From: Apostichopus japonicus
Taxonomy: Eukaryota; Echinodermata; Holothuroidea; Aspidochirotida; Stichopodidae
Reading direction: 5' to 3'
Assembly: GCF_037975245.1 (NCBI RefSeq)
Contig: NC_092561.1
Coordinates: forward strand, 1,391,001 to 1,455,000
Length of the DNA: 64,000 nucleotides
Positions 1 to 12,628 of the stretch are shown here, in pieces (position 1 is the stretch's first letter; each line of letters starts with the position of its first letter). A model generated the notes under the pieces. That model ran no database searches and was not told the origin of the DNA. It saw only the letters and a program-made list of their open reading frames with translations. The position numbers and the translations under genes are program-made.

Positions 1-1537
1 GTGTATACGCAAATAAGATAATACAATAAGACAAATTAAGAGTTATAAAGGGTACTAAATATCAGGCTACATCAGTCCAATCGAATTTCTGCAAAGTGCC
101 CTTTGATGTCGGTGCCCCCCCAGATTAAAAGTGCTTCCGCCGCCCTTGTTGCTACTAATGAATTTGATTGGGCTTTAGTATACCTCTTGAAAAGCACTTT
201 TGAAGAAACAAATGCTGAGCTGGTTTCAGCATGTTAAAATTTGTGGACAATAGCCTACTTTATGTCCGAAAATTAATGTATAAAACACATACCCCATTTT
301 CAATGATGTGAAGTCTCAAGGTCGATAATAAAACATGTTTCTAACTGACGCTCTGCAATGCCCTAGAAAAGAAAATGAAGTGATAAAATGAACAATGAAA
401 GGGTTTTATCATTCATTCCAATCACCAATTTTGAATGTTTATTCTGTGTGCTACATGTGCAAGTTAAAATCACTTACCAATAATGTTGTGAAAATGTATG
501 ATACAGATTGAATAGTGGTAATTAAAGGAAATGAAGGAATGATCTCCCTTCCAACAACAGCCACTTTATCTCACCCACACGTATCCTCCTCACTACGTCC
601 ATGATGTTGCTTATTGGTTCCAGGTTTAAAAGAAACCTTTTTTCACAAAGAATGGTTCTTCCCTGTTCCTGTGAGGGAACCAAGTACTAATGGAACAGCG
701 CATTCCACAATTCAAATTGCAGACCCCGACACCGCCACCCCCCCCCCCCCTTCCCACCTTTCCGACCTGCATGAACCCTATTTCCCTGTCACAATAATGC
801 CAATAGGTGGTGCGCCGCAAATAGAACGATATGTAAACCAAAGTATGTGTTACACATTCCTGCTTTTACTCCTAAGTTATGAAGTAAATGTAAGTAAATG
901 AAAGTGATATACTTTACCGCGACAGAACAACTACTCCAGATTTATGGTAATTCCTGCAGCCATTATAAGCTGGGTATTCCGTCTGATATGATTTGTCCCA
1001 AAATGAAGTTTGAAGTTCTGTAATAACCACTTGAATTCAGTCAAACTTACACATTACTCCTTAGAGTAAGGTTTTGATCCACGAACTAACAACTCTTTAA
1101 TCATGTATAAATTGAGAGCACACTTGAAAACAAGTGTGATTTGTTAACGGATTAAAACCTATGTATGACACCAGACGTTCGGTTTTATAACTTCCTGTTC
1201 CATATAAACCAACCGGATGCAATCACAGTCTCTACCTTATATACATAAACCACGTGTTCATCACTGCACGCAAAAGTATATCATAAAAGGACAGTATAAA
1301 GTCTATACAGTGCCCTTGATAAATGTACAAAGTTGCATACATATAGCGTACAGTACATGTAGAATATAACAGGCAAACGCACAATATATATATATATAGA
1401 TAGTCCGCACCACTCGACCACAGTGATTCACTGGTGTGTGAATGCGTATACATTGGTTTTGTATATAACTGTCATGGAGGGCGTATGACCCAAGTGTTAT
1501 GATTGTACAGAATGCTCCCCTGGTGCAATTTGAATCT

Positions 1538-1751
1538 GACAATTTACACAGAATAACCTCTCTATATAGGCAAGCCAAGCCGTAAATGAGAATTGAATGT
1601 GAAGCAAATGGTATGACAGATATATAGTAAATAAATAAAGAACAACACACCAGAAATATTCCACTTCACGACCGGTTTCGTCCTTATTGGACTCATCATG
1701 CGAAGGTAGGAAGGCTTGCCTATAAAGAGTGGTTATTCTGTGTAAATTGTC
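1538..1751 (-). other. Inverted repeat enclosing a hammerhead-like (Penelope-type) motif
   Basis: Arms 1538-1576 and 1713-1751 are 39-bp inverted repeats with three mismatches. Between them, on the minus strand (1705-1664), lie TGATGAGTCC, a short loop, GGACGAAA and CCGGTCGTGAAG. Stem II (GTCC/GGAC), the GAAA box and a stem I pairing (CTTCGC with GTGAAG) fit a hammerhead ribozyme as found in Penelope-like elements. The conserved first C of CUGAUGA is an A here, so it is probably inactive. Confidence 0.5.
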
Positions 1752-1814
1752 ATTTCATTTATTTCAGTTATACATACACAGAATTTATACACAGAATATA
1801 TATATTTATACACA

Positions 1815-1816
<2 letters not shown>

Positions 1817-1871
<55 letters not shown>
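1817..1871. repeat. (TA)n microsatellite
   Basis: Uninterrupted TA dinucleotide tract. Confidence 0.95.
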
Positions 1872-1872
<1 letters not shown>

Positions 1873-2427
1873 CACTAATCATATTGCTATACACCGGTTA
1901 TGTACACTAGATTATGAATATTGGCAGTAATCACAAGGCAGCTATCTTAATAACAATACTTGTGAGTGAACCGTATTGAGTAACGTCAGACCGTTGAATC
2001 AGGGAACAATACAACATCAGCCTTTCAAACTGTGATGAATTATAGTAGATCACGGTATTCGTTACTATGGTGATCGTTTGGTTCAATGAGATTGCGAAAT
2101 TCTGAAAATCAAAGGATCTACAAACCAAAGGGATTACTGCAGTGTGTGTGTATAGGATAGGGATACGTAGGCGCTATCGTTGCATTATGAGTCAGCTTTG
2201 TAATTCTTGCAGACTTGCAATTCTTGCAGTTGGTTTAAAACCATTTCATATTAGTGGAGTGTGGTAGAAGAATATCGCAAATGCAGGTGATTCGATTTAT
2301 TTCATAGAATACTTTATCCTTTGAGCTCAAAATATTTTGAGGTGAGGAAAAAAACAGGGAAATCTTCAATTAAATGCATTTGTTGAAAGATGTTCATGGA
2401 AATGTGATACATAATTAGCGATATAGT

Positions 2428-2745
2428 CATGTGCGTATGGGTTATACCTTATGACAAAATCATTCCTGTATGCATATAAGTACAGACCTTTGCGTAAGGG
2501 TTATACCTTAAGACAAACTAATTATTGTATGTATAAGTACAGTCCTTTGCGTAAGGTTATACCTTATGACAAACTAATTCCTGTATGCATAAGTACAGAC
2601 CTTTGTGTATGGGTTATACCTTATGACAAGCTTATTACTTAATGCATAAGTACAGACCTTCGTATATGGGTTATACCTTATGACAAGCCACTTACTTTAT
2701 GCATTATTACAGACCTTTGTGTAAGGGTTATACCTTATGACAAGC
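2428..2745 (+). repeat. 57-bp minisatellite, block 1
   Basis: About 5.5 units containing TTATGACAAACTAATT and GTACAGACCTTTGCGTAAGG. The array resumes at 4464-4648 and 5001-5160. Confidence 0.85.
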
Positions 2746-3066
2746 CAGTGGCGGAGCTAGGGGTATTGGTCAGGGAGGGCGAGATTGGTCTGTAGGGGCG
2801 CTTTCGACACTATCTAAGCGGAGCGCCACCACAGGTTGGCGCGGAGCGTACAGACATTTTTGGAGTGAAGATACTCCCTAGATCGCCGGAAATGACCCTT
2901 TCCGAACAAATGGCCATAGGTATAGGTAGGATATGAGAGCACAATAAAAAAGTCCATAATCGCGAATAAGTAAAAAGCTGCAAAGGGCGCCAGCAGTCCA
3001 TTTGAGTCCGTCTGATCAGGGGGGGGGGGGAATCCGCCCCCTGACTGTATGGACGCCCCGCCACTG
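2746..3066. mobile_element. hAT MITE, same family, inverse orientation
   Basis: 321 bp with CAGTGGCGGAGCTAG / CGCCCCGCCACTG ends. No matching target duplication is visible, so one flank has probably been rearranged. Confidence 0.7.
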
Positions 3067-3431
3067 GAAATACCCACAAAAAGAGACTCGATTCGGAATA
3101 TAATCCTCTAAGAAAAGCCGAAAATTTAGGTACTTTTCCAGACGTTTTCTCCAGTCTCGTCTACTTCTTATAAGCTCTTTATAATACCTCTAGACACAAA
3201 TATATATATCGCATAGATTTTTTTAATTATCGAATACAAGTAGTTAGCCGTACTTACCATGTGAACGTATAGATGTACGAAATCATAGAAAGAAAGAAAA
3301 AAAGAAACAAACGTAAAAGAAAAGGATTTGCTCGATTAGTAGAAACCTCCGAAATCCGCATGCACCTGCTACAAACTTTCTCTGCACTGCCAATGTCCCA
3401 ATCATGTAACAGTTCCTACCAGGATATGTAT

Positions 3432-3496
3432 TAACCCTGTAATAATTACATGGTCGTCGTGTGTGTCACGACGACCCTGTAATTATTACAGGGTTA
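3432..3496. repeat. 65-bp near-perfect palindrome
   Basis: Thirty-base arms (TAACCCTGTAATAATTACA + TGGTCGTCGTG and complement) differ at one position and enclose TGTGT. A half copy with only the left arm is at 3846-3880. Confidence 0.8.
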
Positions 3497-4246
3497 TAGG
3501 TTAGGCTATACGCGTGTACCCGACATACAATATTTACATATAGACACAGAGATACTATATTTGCGAATCCCGTCCGTGATCATAATCAAGCATGTTTAGA
3601 AGATTGAAGTTTGAACCTCTTAATCACCGCTATATATATCAGTATAGCAATAAAATAACCATTACAGATAAGTTTGTTGGCCTAACCTTGAACACCACCA
3701 GGGTGTGGTTTGAATTTTTATTCCATAAAAAAATTTACCCACTGAACAAGTCACCCATAACATTCCATATCGTTTTTTTTTTGGTTAAAGGTTGTGGCTA
3801 TAATGTGCAGCAGTAACCAGTAACCAGTAACGGGGCTAACGTGTAGTAACCCTGTAATAATTACAGGGTCGTCGTGTGTGTCACTGCGCTTAACAAGGTT
3901 AGCGTCTAATAATTGCTTAGGCTACACGTTTACCGCATACAATATTTATATAGACATAGAGAAACTATATTTGCGAATCCCGTCCGTCAACAATCATGTA
4001 GGTTTATAAGATTGAAGTTTGAACCTCCATATCACCGCTATATATATCAGTATAGGAATAAAATAACTACTACAGATAAGTTTGTTGGCCTCTCACCTTG
4101 AACACCACCAGGGTGTGGTGTGAATTTATTCTATGAAATATTTACCCACTGAACAAGTCACCCATAAACATTCCATATCGTTTTTGTTTTGCTTTGTTAT
4201 AGGTTGTGGCTATAATGTGCAGCAGTAACCAGTAACCAGTAATCGG
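3432..4246. repeat. Direct duplication of about 400 bp
   Basis: 3560-3840 and 3966-4246 are clearly related (shared GAAGTTTGAACCTC, GAACACCACCAGGGTGTGG and CAGTAACCAGTAACCAGTAA). Confidence 0.75.
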
Positions 4247-4463
4247 GCTAACGTCGCGTAATTAGACTATCCACTAATTGTACGTAGGCATACATATAAA
4301 GAGGTTGTTTATTAGTAGGCCTACACCATATGCGCTGCGGATTGCTGGTATCGAGGAGGCGGTTGTTAACTATCACTAAAATCATGAAACGATATTATGG
4401 GACTTTAAGTGATTCAAATTTAATGTTAAACATCTGTGAAAACGACACATATTACGAGCTTAT

Positions 4464-5160
4464 GACATGGGTTACTTCAGACAAGCTAATTACTTTATGC
4501 ATTAGTACATTCCTTTGCGTATGGGTTATACCTTATATGACAAACTAATTCATGTATGCATAAATACAGACCTTTGTGTATGGGTTATACCTTATGACAA
4601 ACTAATTATTGTATGTATAAGTACAGACCTTTGTGTATGGGTTATACCCAGTGGCGGAGCGTCCATACAGTCAGGGGCGGATCCCCCCCCCCCCCTGACG
4701 GACTCGAATGGACTGTTGGCGCCCTTTTTAGCTTTTTTCCAGTTTTTACTTATTCGCCGCGATTATTGACTTTTTTATTGCGCTTTCATCTACCTATTGA
4801 CATTTGTCACATTATCTGCAAATTAGCAAGGCCCGGAAAGGGTCATTTCCGGCGATCTAGGGAGTATATTTATCCAAAATAATTCTGTACGCTCCGCGCC
4901 AACCTGTGGTGGCGCTCCGCTTAGGTAATGTCGAAAGCGCCCCTACAGACCATTCTCGCCACCCCCCCCCCCCTGACCAACACCCCTAGCTCCGCAACTG
5001 GTTATACCTTATGACAAGCTAATTACTTTATGCATAAGTACATCATTCCTTTGCGTAAGGGTTATACCTTATCACAAACTAGTTCATGTATGCATAAGTA
5101 CAGTCCTTTGCATAAGGGATATGCCTTACGACAAACTAATTCCTGCATAAGTACAGACCT
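4464..5160 (+). repeat. 57-bp minisatellite, block 2, split by a MITE
   Basis: Same unit as block 1. It is continuous except for the hAT MITE at 4649-5000. Confidence 0.85.
4649..5000. mobile_element. hAT MITE inside the 57-bp minisatellite
   Basis: 352 bp with CAGTGGCGGAGCG / GCTCCGCAACTG ends and a perfect 8-bp duplication GTTATACC (4641-4648 and 5001-5008). The duplicated bases belong to the minisatellite unit. It carries the GTACGCTCCGCGCCAACC module. Confidence 0.85.
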
Positions 5161-5164
5161 TATT

Positions 5165-5166
<2 letters not shown>

Positions 5167-5248
<82 letters not shown>
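5167..5248. repeat. (TA)n microsatellite joined to SINE tail
   Basis: The right flank (AAATGAAAATCGTAATGAGT) is the SINE 3' part. Confidence 0.95.
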
Positions 5249-7290
<2,042 letters not shown>

Positions 7291-7782
7291 TATATAAAGT
7301 TGGTTGGTTGGCGTCTATCTTGGCGCAGAGTGCTCTATGTCCGGTGGACAGTGCGAAATATATGTTAAGACTAGTTGAGACTAGTGGAACACTAGTAGTT
7401 GTAACTCGTTGTCAGTGGCGGCGGAACCGGGGGGGGGGGCTTGGGGGCTCAGCCCCCCAATGAAAAAGTTGAGGGGGCAAATGCATGATAAGCCCCCCCA
7501 ATATTTACCAAGGCTCCGAAACGTGCATCTGCCCATTTTTCAATGCATACTTGTCGATCTGTCCGATGCACACGTATACTATATAGGTGTAATAATTTTA
7601 GTAAATGCTGGGGGGGACCCTTGGCCCGTCCCCTGGCTATAGACCACATTGTCACCTCAACCGCGTCTTCACGCCCCGTGAAAAGTGGAAGCAGTGAGTG
7701 TGAGTACCGGTAAGCGCAACACAACTTCGTCTTAGGACAATGACTTGCCTCATTTCAGCCAGTTCTCCAACGTCCCCTTACT

Positions 7783-8177
7783 CAGTGGCGGAGCGTCCAT
7801 ACAGTCAGGGGGCGGATGCCCCCTCACCCTGACGGACTCAAATGGACTGCTGGCGCCCTTTTCAGCTTTTCACTACTTTTTACTTATTCGTGATTATTGA
7901 CTATTTTATTGCGCTCTCATCTACCTATTGACATTTGTCATATTCTGTTGGTGTAATTTTCGACAAAATGGCGACGACACCTATTTATTCTCCGTTTATC
8001 TGCAAATTAGCAATGCCCGGAAAGGGTCATTTCCTGCAATCTGTAGAGTATCTTTACTCAAAAAATTTCTGTACGCTCCGCGCCAACCTGTGGTGGCGCT
8101 CCGCTTAGATAGTGTCGAAAGCGCCCTACAGACCATTCTTGCCCCCCCCCCAACCAATACCCCTAGCTCCGCCACTG
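7783..8177. mobile_element. hAT MITE nested in the 1.1-kb element
   Basis: 395 bp. The left end is CAGTGGCGGAGCG and the right end GCTCCGCCACTG. Flanks CCCTTACT and CCCTTAGC form a degraded 8-bp duplication (6 of 8). Same family as 4649-5000 and 2746-3066. Confidence 0.75.
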
Positions 8178-8451
8178 CCCTTAGCTACACTCAAAAACGT
8201 CTTTGCGAGTACACTACGAGTAATAGCTACACTCTTAAAACACCATCGAATATACAAATTACAAGGTTTTTACAGACTTTCTCGTGCAATCTGAGAAATT
8301 GCAGGCTTGAGACCCATATTTTAGGGCTAGGTATTCGCAGCATAAAACACTCGGGAAGTGCCGTTTCCGGCCATCTGGGGGTTTGAAAAAACCCAAAATT
8401 TTCTTGTACGCTCCGCGCCAACCGATGGCGGCGCTCCGCTTAGATAGTCTC

Positions 8452-8477
8452 CAGAGCCGTCTCTATATACGGCTCTG
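8452..8477. mobile_element. 26-bp palindromic hAT-like micro-element, copy 1
   Basis: Perfect inverted arms CAGAGCCGT and ACGGCTCTG around an 8-base centre CTCTATAT. Perfect 8-bp direct repeats ATAGTCTC flank it at 8444-8451 and 8478-8485. The same 26 bp occurs at 57202-57227. Confidence 0.75.
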
Positions 8478-8555
8478 ATAGTCTCCACACATTAGCCCCC
8501 CCCCCCCCCCCAATAATTTTTCCGTTCCGCCGCGCCTGCTCGTTGTAACTGAGTT

Positions 8556-9165
<610 letters not shown>

Positions 9166-9296
9166 ATGTTTGATCTCTAGAGTAAGGCAAAATATGTCAC
9201 CAAAAACAGAACTAGTATTGTTCGATACAGGTGACAAACGCCTACAGTGGAATTACGATCTTCCTTATTGGTTTCGAACCTCTGGACATACAATCA

Positions 9297-9368
9297 GCGT
9301 CCATAGCCTAGTGGTTAGGGTGTCCGCGTACAGAGCGGAAGGCCCGTGGTTCGAATCCCGGTGGAGGC
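9297..9368 (+). repeat. tRNA-derived SINE head, plus copy 1
   Basis: A tRNA-like 72-mer with an A box (TAGCCTAGTGGTTAGGGTG), a perfect anticodon stem TCCGC/GCGGA and a B box GGTTCGAATCC. The T stem has two mismatches and the acceptor stem one, so it is a SINE promoter region rather than a working tRNA. Confidence 0.7.
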
Positions 9369-9669
9369 TGAAAGTTTTTTCACTGTTCTTGATTTTCCAA
9401 CTCATTACGATTTTCATTTATATATATTCATTTGCCTTTGTCGTTTACCTCCATTGCATTAACATAAAGTCTGTTCAAAGTATCTCTTTCGAGATCCGGC
9501 TTTAGGAATCACAAATGATTTTCGAGTTGGTCAGCATCATGTTTGATCTCTAGAGTAAGGCAAAATATGTCACCAAAAACAGAACTAGTATTGTTCGATA
9601 CAGGTGACAAACGCCTACAGTGGAATTACGATCTTCCTTATCGGTTTCGAACCTCTGGACATACAATCA

Positions 9670-9741
9670 GCGTCCATAGCCTAGTGGTTAGGGTGTCCGC
9701 GTACAGAGCGGAAGGCCCGTGGTTCGAATCCCGGTGGAGGC
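9670..9741 (+). repeat. tRNA-derived SINE head, plus copy 2
   Basis: Identical tRNA-like segment 373 bp downstream, in a tandem copy of the whole SINE. Confidence 0.7.
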
Positions 9742-9849
9742 TGAAAGTTTTTTCACTGTTCTTGATTTTCCAACTCATTACGATTTTCATTTATATATAT
9801 TCAATTGCCTTTGTCGTTTACCTCCATTGCATTAACATAAAAAAAAAAA

Positions 9850-9899
<50 letters not shown>

Positions 9900-11850
9900 G
9901 TTATTATTTTTAGTTATTATTTTTAGTTATATATTTAGTTTATTTAGTTATATATTTTGTTGATGAACATCAGATGTAGAAAGGCTCATTTCTCAAAACT
10001 TTAGTTTAATACAGAAACATCAACTTTGTTGATACCAGTGGGTTTGATCCAACAATGTACAACATATCTTCATGAAATGGTTAGGAAAGCTGTCGTTAGA
10101 CATACACGGCACCCCTCCCCCCACCCGCCCCACCGTCAAACCAAGGTTGTGATTCACCCCAGTTCCTCAACTAATGTAACAATTAATGTAGATGCATAGG
10201 GTCATTTATAGATTTCCGTCCACCATCCCTTGCAACCACCCCACCCCCCCCCCACCATTATCACCAAAAAGCCCTTGTTCTGATTTCGCTTGGCTTCCTC
10301 GTTTAACCCCAACAATTCGCACAGCTCTGCCTCTCCATTATAAAAGAGGGCCTGGGCTTTCATTCGTTTTCGTCAAGCCCTACCCCTTCCCCATGCCTAG
10401 GAACCATATCCTATGGGGCAATACAACCATTACTAGAGCTACCATGAACTCTAGAGCTACCATGAACTCTAGAGCTACCATGAACTCTAGAGCTACCATG
10501 AACTCTAGAGCTACCATGAACTCTAGAGCTACCATGAACTCTAGAGCTACCATGAACTCTAGAGCTACCATGAACTCTTTTATTGAAAGAAGAGATGGTA
10601 TAACAACAAGATCGATTACATGAAAGTCGGAAACAAAGCAAACAATTTGTTCAGATGTGTTCTTTTTGCATATGTATTTACAATTGAAAATAATGGCAAC
10701 TGAAAGTATATACATTTATCGGTAAAAAAAAGTTTTGTTTTTGCACCATATTGACACTTTGCTCTGTTATCTCTGTACTGGGTAAATCCAAACATCAAGA
10801 TTTAAATATTACCACAAGTTGACACTGGTGAAAGTCATCAAACAAAACTGAGAAAATAATATTGAAATTTCCTTTTACTTTGCCCATTGTTTCATCTCTT
10901 ATCACCCCACACCCCTTGCCCCCCCCCCCACTACACCCACCTGCCCAAACCCACCATTGTAGTACGGTACCCACCAGGAAATTCCTTGAGGGGTTAATAT
11001 GATGAAGTTATAAATGTAAACAAGAACAAAATCCCACTTTTTTTTACCATGAAAAAAAGCTTTAATTAATGTCTCAAACCATTTCCAAGACATTGAATTA
11101 TCGTCATAGTAACCTCTATCTTTTGATTCACAGAATATGAGTATTTACGGTCAGCCCTTTTTTTTTTGGTCTCATTCTCTTGGTTCACAAATACTTGATA
11201 ACAGAAACACAAATGATATCAATTGAGTTGGTATACCATGAACAGGCAATGCACATCTCCATGGTAACCTGTATTCAGTGACTAGCATTGCTTTCATGCT
11301 GACTCATTGCGTCCCTATGCAATATTTGAGGAACTGACCTTGTCTGGGTGCTAGACCGAAACATTTCTGCTTTTCAACTAAACATTGACGAGCCTCAGAT
11401 ATGTGATGTGTTATGACTTAAAATATAATAGAGGTAAAGAAATAGAAAAAGAAAAAATAACAGTGGTTTTTTAATCCTCCGCCAAAATAAATGTTGTGCC
11501 TAATGTTGTGCCCTCTTCCCCCCCCCCCACCCTCTAAAATGTTGTGCCCTCTTACACTACACTCTATTACTTCATGCAAATCTTTATCACTGAGTCATGG
11601 GCTGACTTTGTGGGTTAACTCTTGCTGACCTAACCTTGTTTTAGCAGTTCATAAGCACTCTGTGGATAATTAATCACTGCACATAACACGAGTTGTACCG
11701 TAAGATGGAAAAATAACATGCATTTCACCTTGTGACTGGAATTGGTGCCATTTCAAATGATCCAAATTTCTTAAATAGATTATTTAATGTCAAACAAGGA
11801 GTAGGATTAACCTTACTTGCAATGAAGAATAGTAGACACTTTTCTTTTTA
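9900..11850. other. Intergenic stretch downstream of CSTF3
   Basis: The 18-bp minisatellite and scattered C-runs are present. No ORF has gene-like features. Confidence 0.6.
10432..10578 (+). repeat. 18-bp minisatellite, eight copies
   Basis: Eight near-perfect units of TCTAGAGCTACCATGAAC. The period is a multiple of three, so both strands stay open (RATMNS on plus, EFMVAL on minus). It is not evidence of a gene. Confidence 0.9.
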
Positions 11851-12043
11851 AACACACGACACCCTATTTTCCTTCGTGTTTTGTAAGGCCCTTTATTGGC
11901 AAAAAATAACTCAACCGGTACATAACTGGAATCAATAAGACTTTATTCATTCGAAGTTCATTGTTACTTCATCTTAACCAACATGATGTTTTTTTAACCA
12001 AAATTTCAGATAATTTCTGCCAAAAGAAAAATCAGCTTTTAAT
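11851..12043 (-). terminator. Candidate CSTF3 poly(A) signals and GU-rich downstream element
   Basis: Downstream of the CSTF3 stop on the minus strand there is ATTAAA at 12038-12043 and AATAAA at 11942-11947 and 11892-11897. The last is followed by a GU-rich stretch (GGTGTCGTGTGTTT, about 11851-11865), the type of element CstF itself binds. This implies a 3' UTR of roughly 0.4-0.55 kb. There is no transcript evidence. Confidence 0.5.
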
Positions 12044-12431
12044 GAACCCTCCCTCCCTCCCCCTGCCCACCCCACTAACTGATTTCTTCAAGCCATAACT
12101 TTGAAGATGACCCACCATATTCATAGATTACCGTGCATTTCCTCTAGAATTACTTGGGGTAACCTAAATTACCTTAAGAACCAGCCTGTGGGGTCTTATT
12201 TTTGTAACATGACAATAAGTGTATCAAAATACGACTACAACAAAAGACATCAAAATCCACATCGTTCACTTGCAGACTAACACAAGCGTGACGATATTCT
12301 GGAAGCTGTTCTGGTTTTGCCGCGACTGAAGTATCAAACGGTATCCCAATCATAATACTGCAGTGTCTTTCACCTGGTTATACCAATCCTCTTGCGGTGT
12401 AATATTTGTCTTCCTGATTCCGCTGACAGCT

Positions 12432-12628
12432 TCACTTGGCACGCTTCTGTTGACGACTCCTGTAGATGTCGTGGACCGGCGCCCTCTGTGAGTTCTCCTC
12501 GTCGTCCGAATCGTCATTGGTTTTCCCAGAATCGTCTGCTGCCCTCTTTCTCTTTGGTGCTTCCGAATCTTGGCTATTATCTCCTCCGTCGTTACTGCCA
12601 TTCGTTATGGTGACTTCTTCGGCTTTAG
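12432..12628 (-). CDS. CSTF3: CSTF3 coding exon 20 (terminal)
   Basis: Completes codon 659 (Pro) and runs to residue 723 and a TGA. It has a Ser/Asp-rich acidic linker with a basic KRKR patch (candidate nuclear localisation signal), then the invariant [12 protein letters not shown] terminus. Compared with human, about 20 residues between the monkeytail and the linker are absent, or lie in an exon I did not find. Confidence 0.93.

Larger units (their letters stand above)
1..2427. other. Gene-free stretch
   Basis: Apart from the inverted repeat and TA tract listed, I see only AT-rich sequence. An end resembling a hAT TIR (CCGCCGCCCTTG, near 137-148) suggests a truncated element entering from the left. 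Confidence 0.6.
7413..8538. mobile_element. 1.1-kb non-autonomous hAT element with nested insertions
   Basis: TIRs are CAGTGGCGGCGGAAC on the left and GTTCCGCCGCGCCTG on the right. Perfect 8-bp target duplications CTCGTTGT lie at 7405-7412 and 8539-8546. It contains a second hAT MITE (7783-8177) and a 26-bp micro-element (8452-8477). It encodes no transposase. Confidence 0.85.
9166..9850 (+). mobile_element. Tandem SINE copies, plus orientation
   Basis: A 373-bp unit (9166-9537) and a second copy that ends in an A-rich and TA tail. Together with 8556-9165 it forms a large inverted repeat. Confidence 0.7.

Noticed and set aside
9297-9368. A functional tRNA gene.
   Set aside because: A and B boxes and the anticodon stem are good, but T and acceptor stems are mismatched, the loop gives an unusual anticodon, and the segment recurs within a longer repeat. 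It is a SINE head.
10192-10715. ORFs on both strands with eight RATMNS or EFMVAL repeats.
   Set aside because: The 18-bp minisatellite period keeps both strands open. There are no conserved flanks, promoter or splice context.
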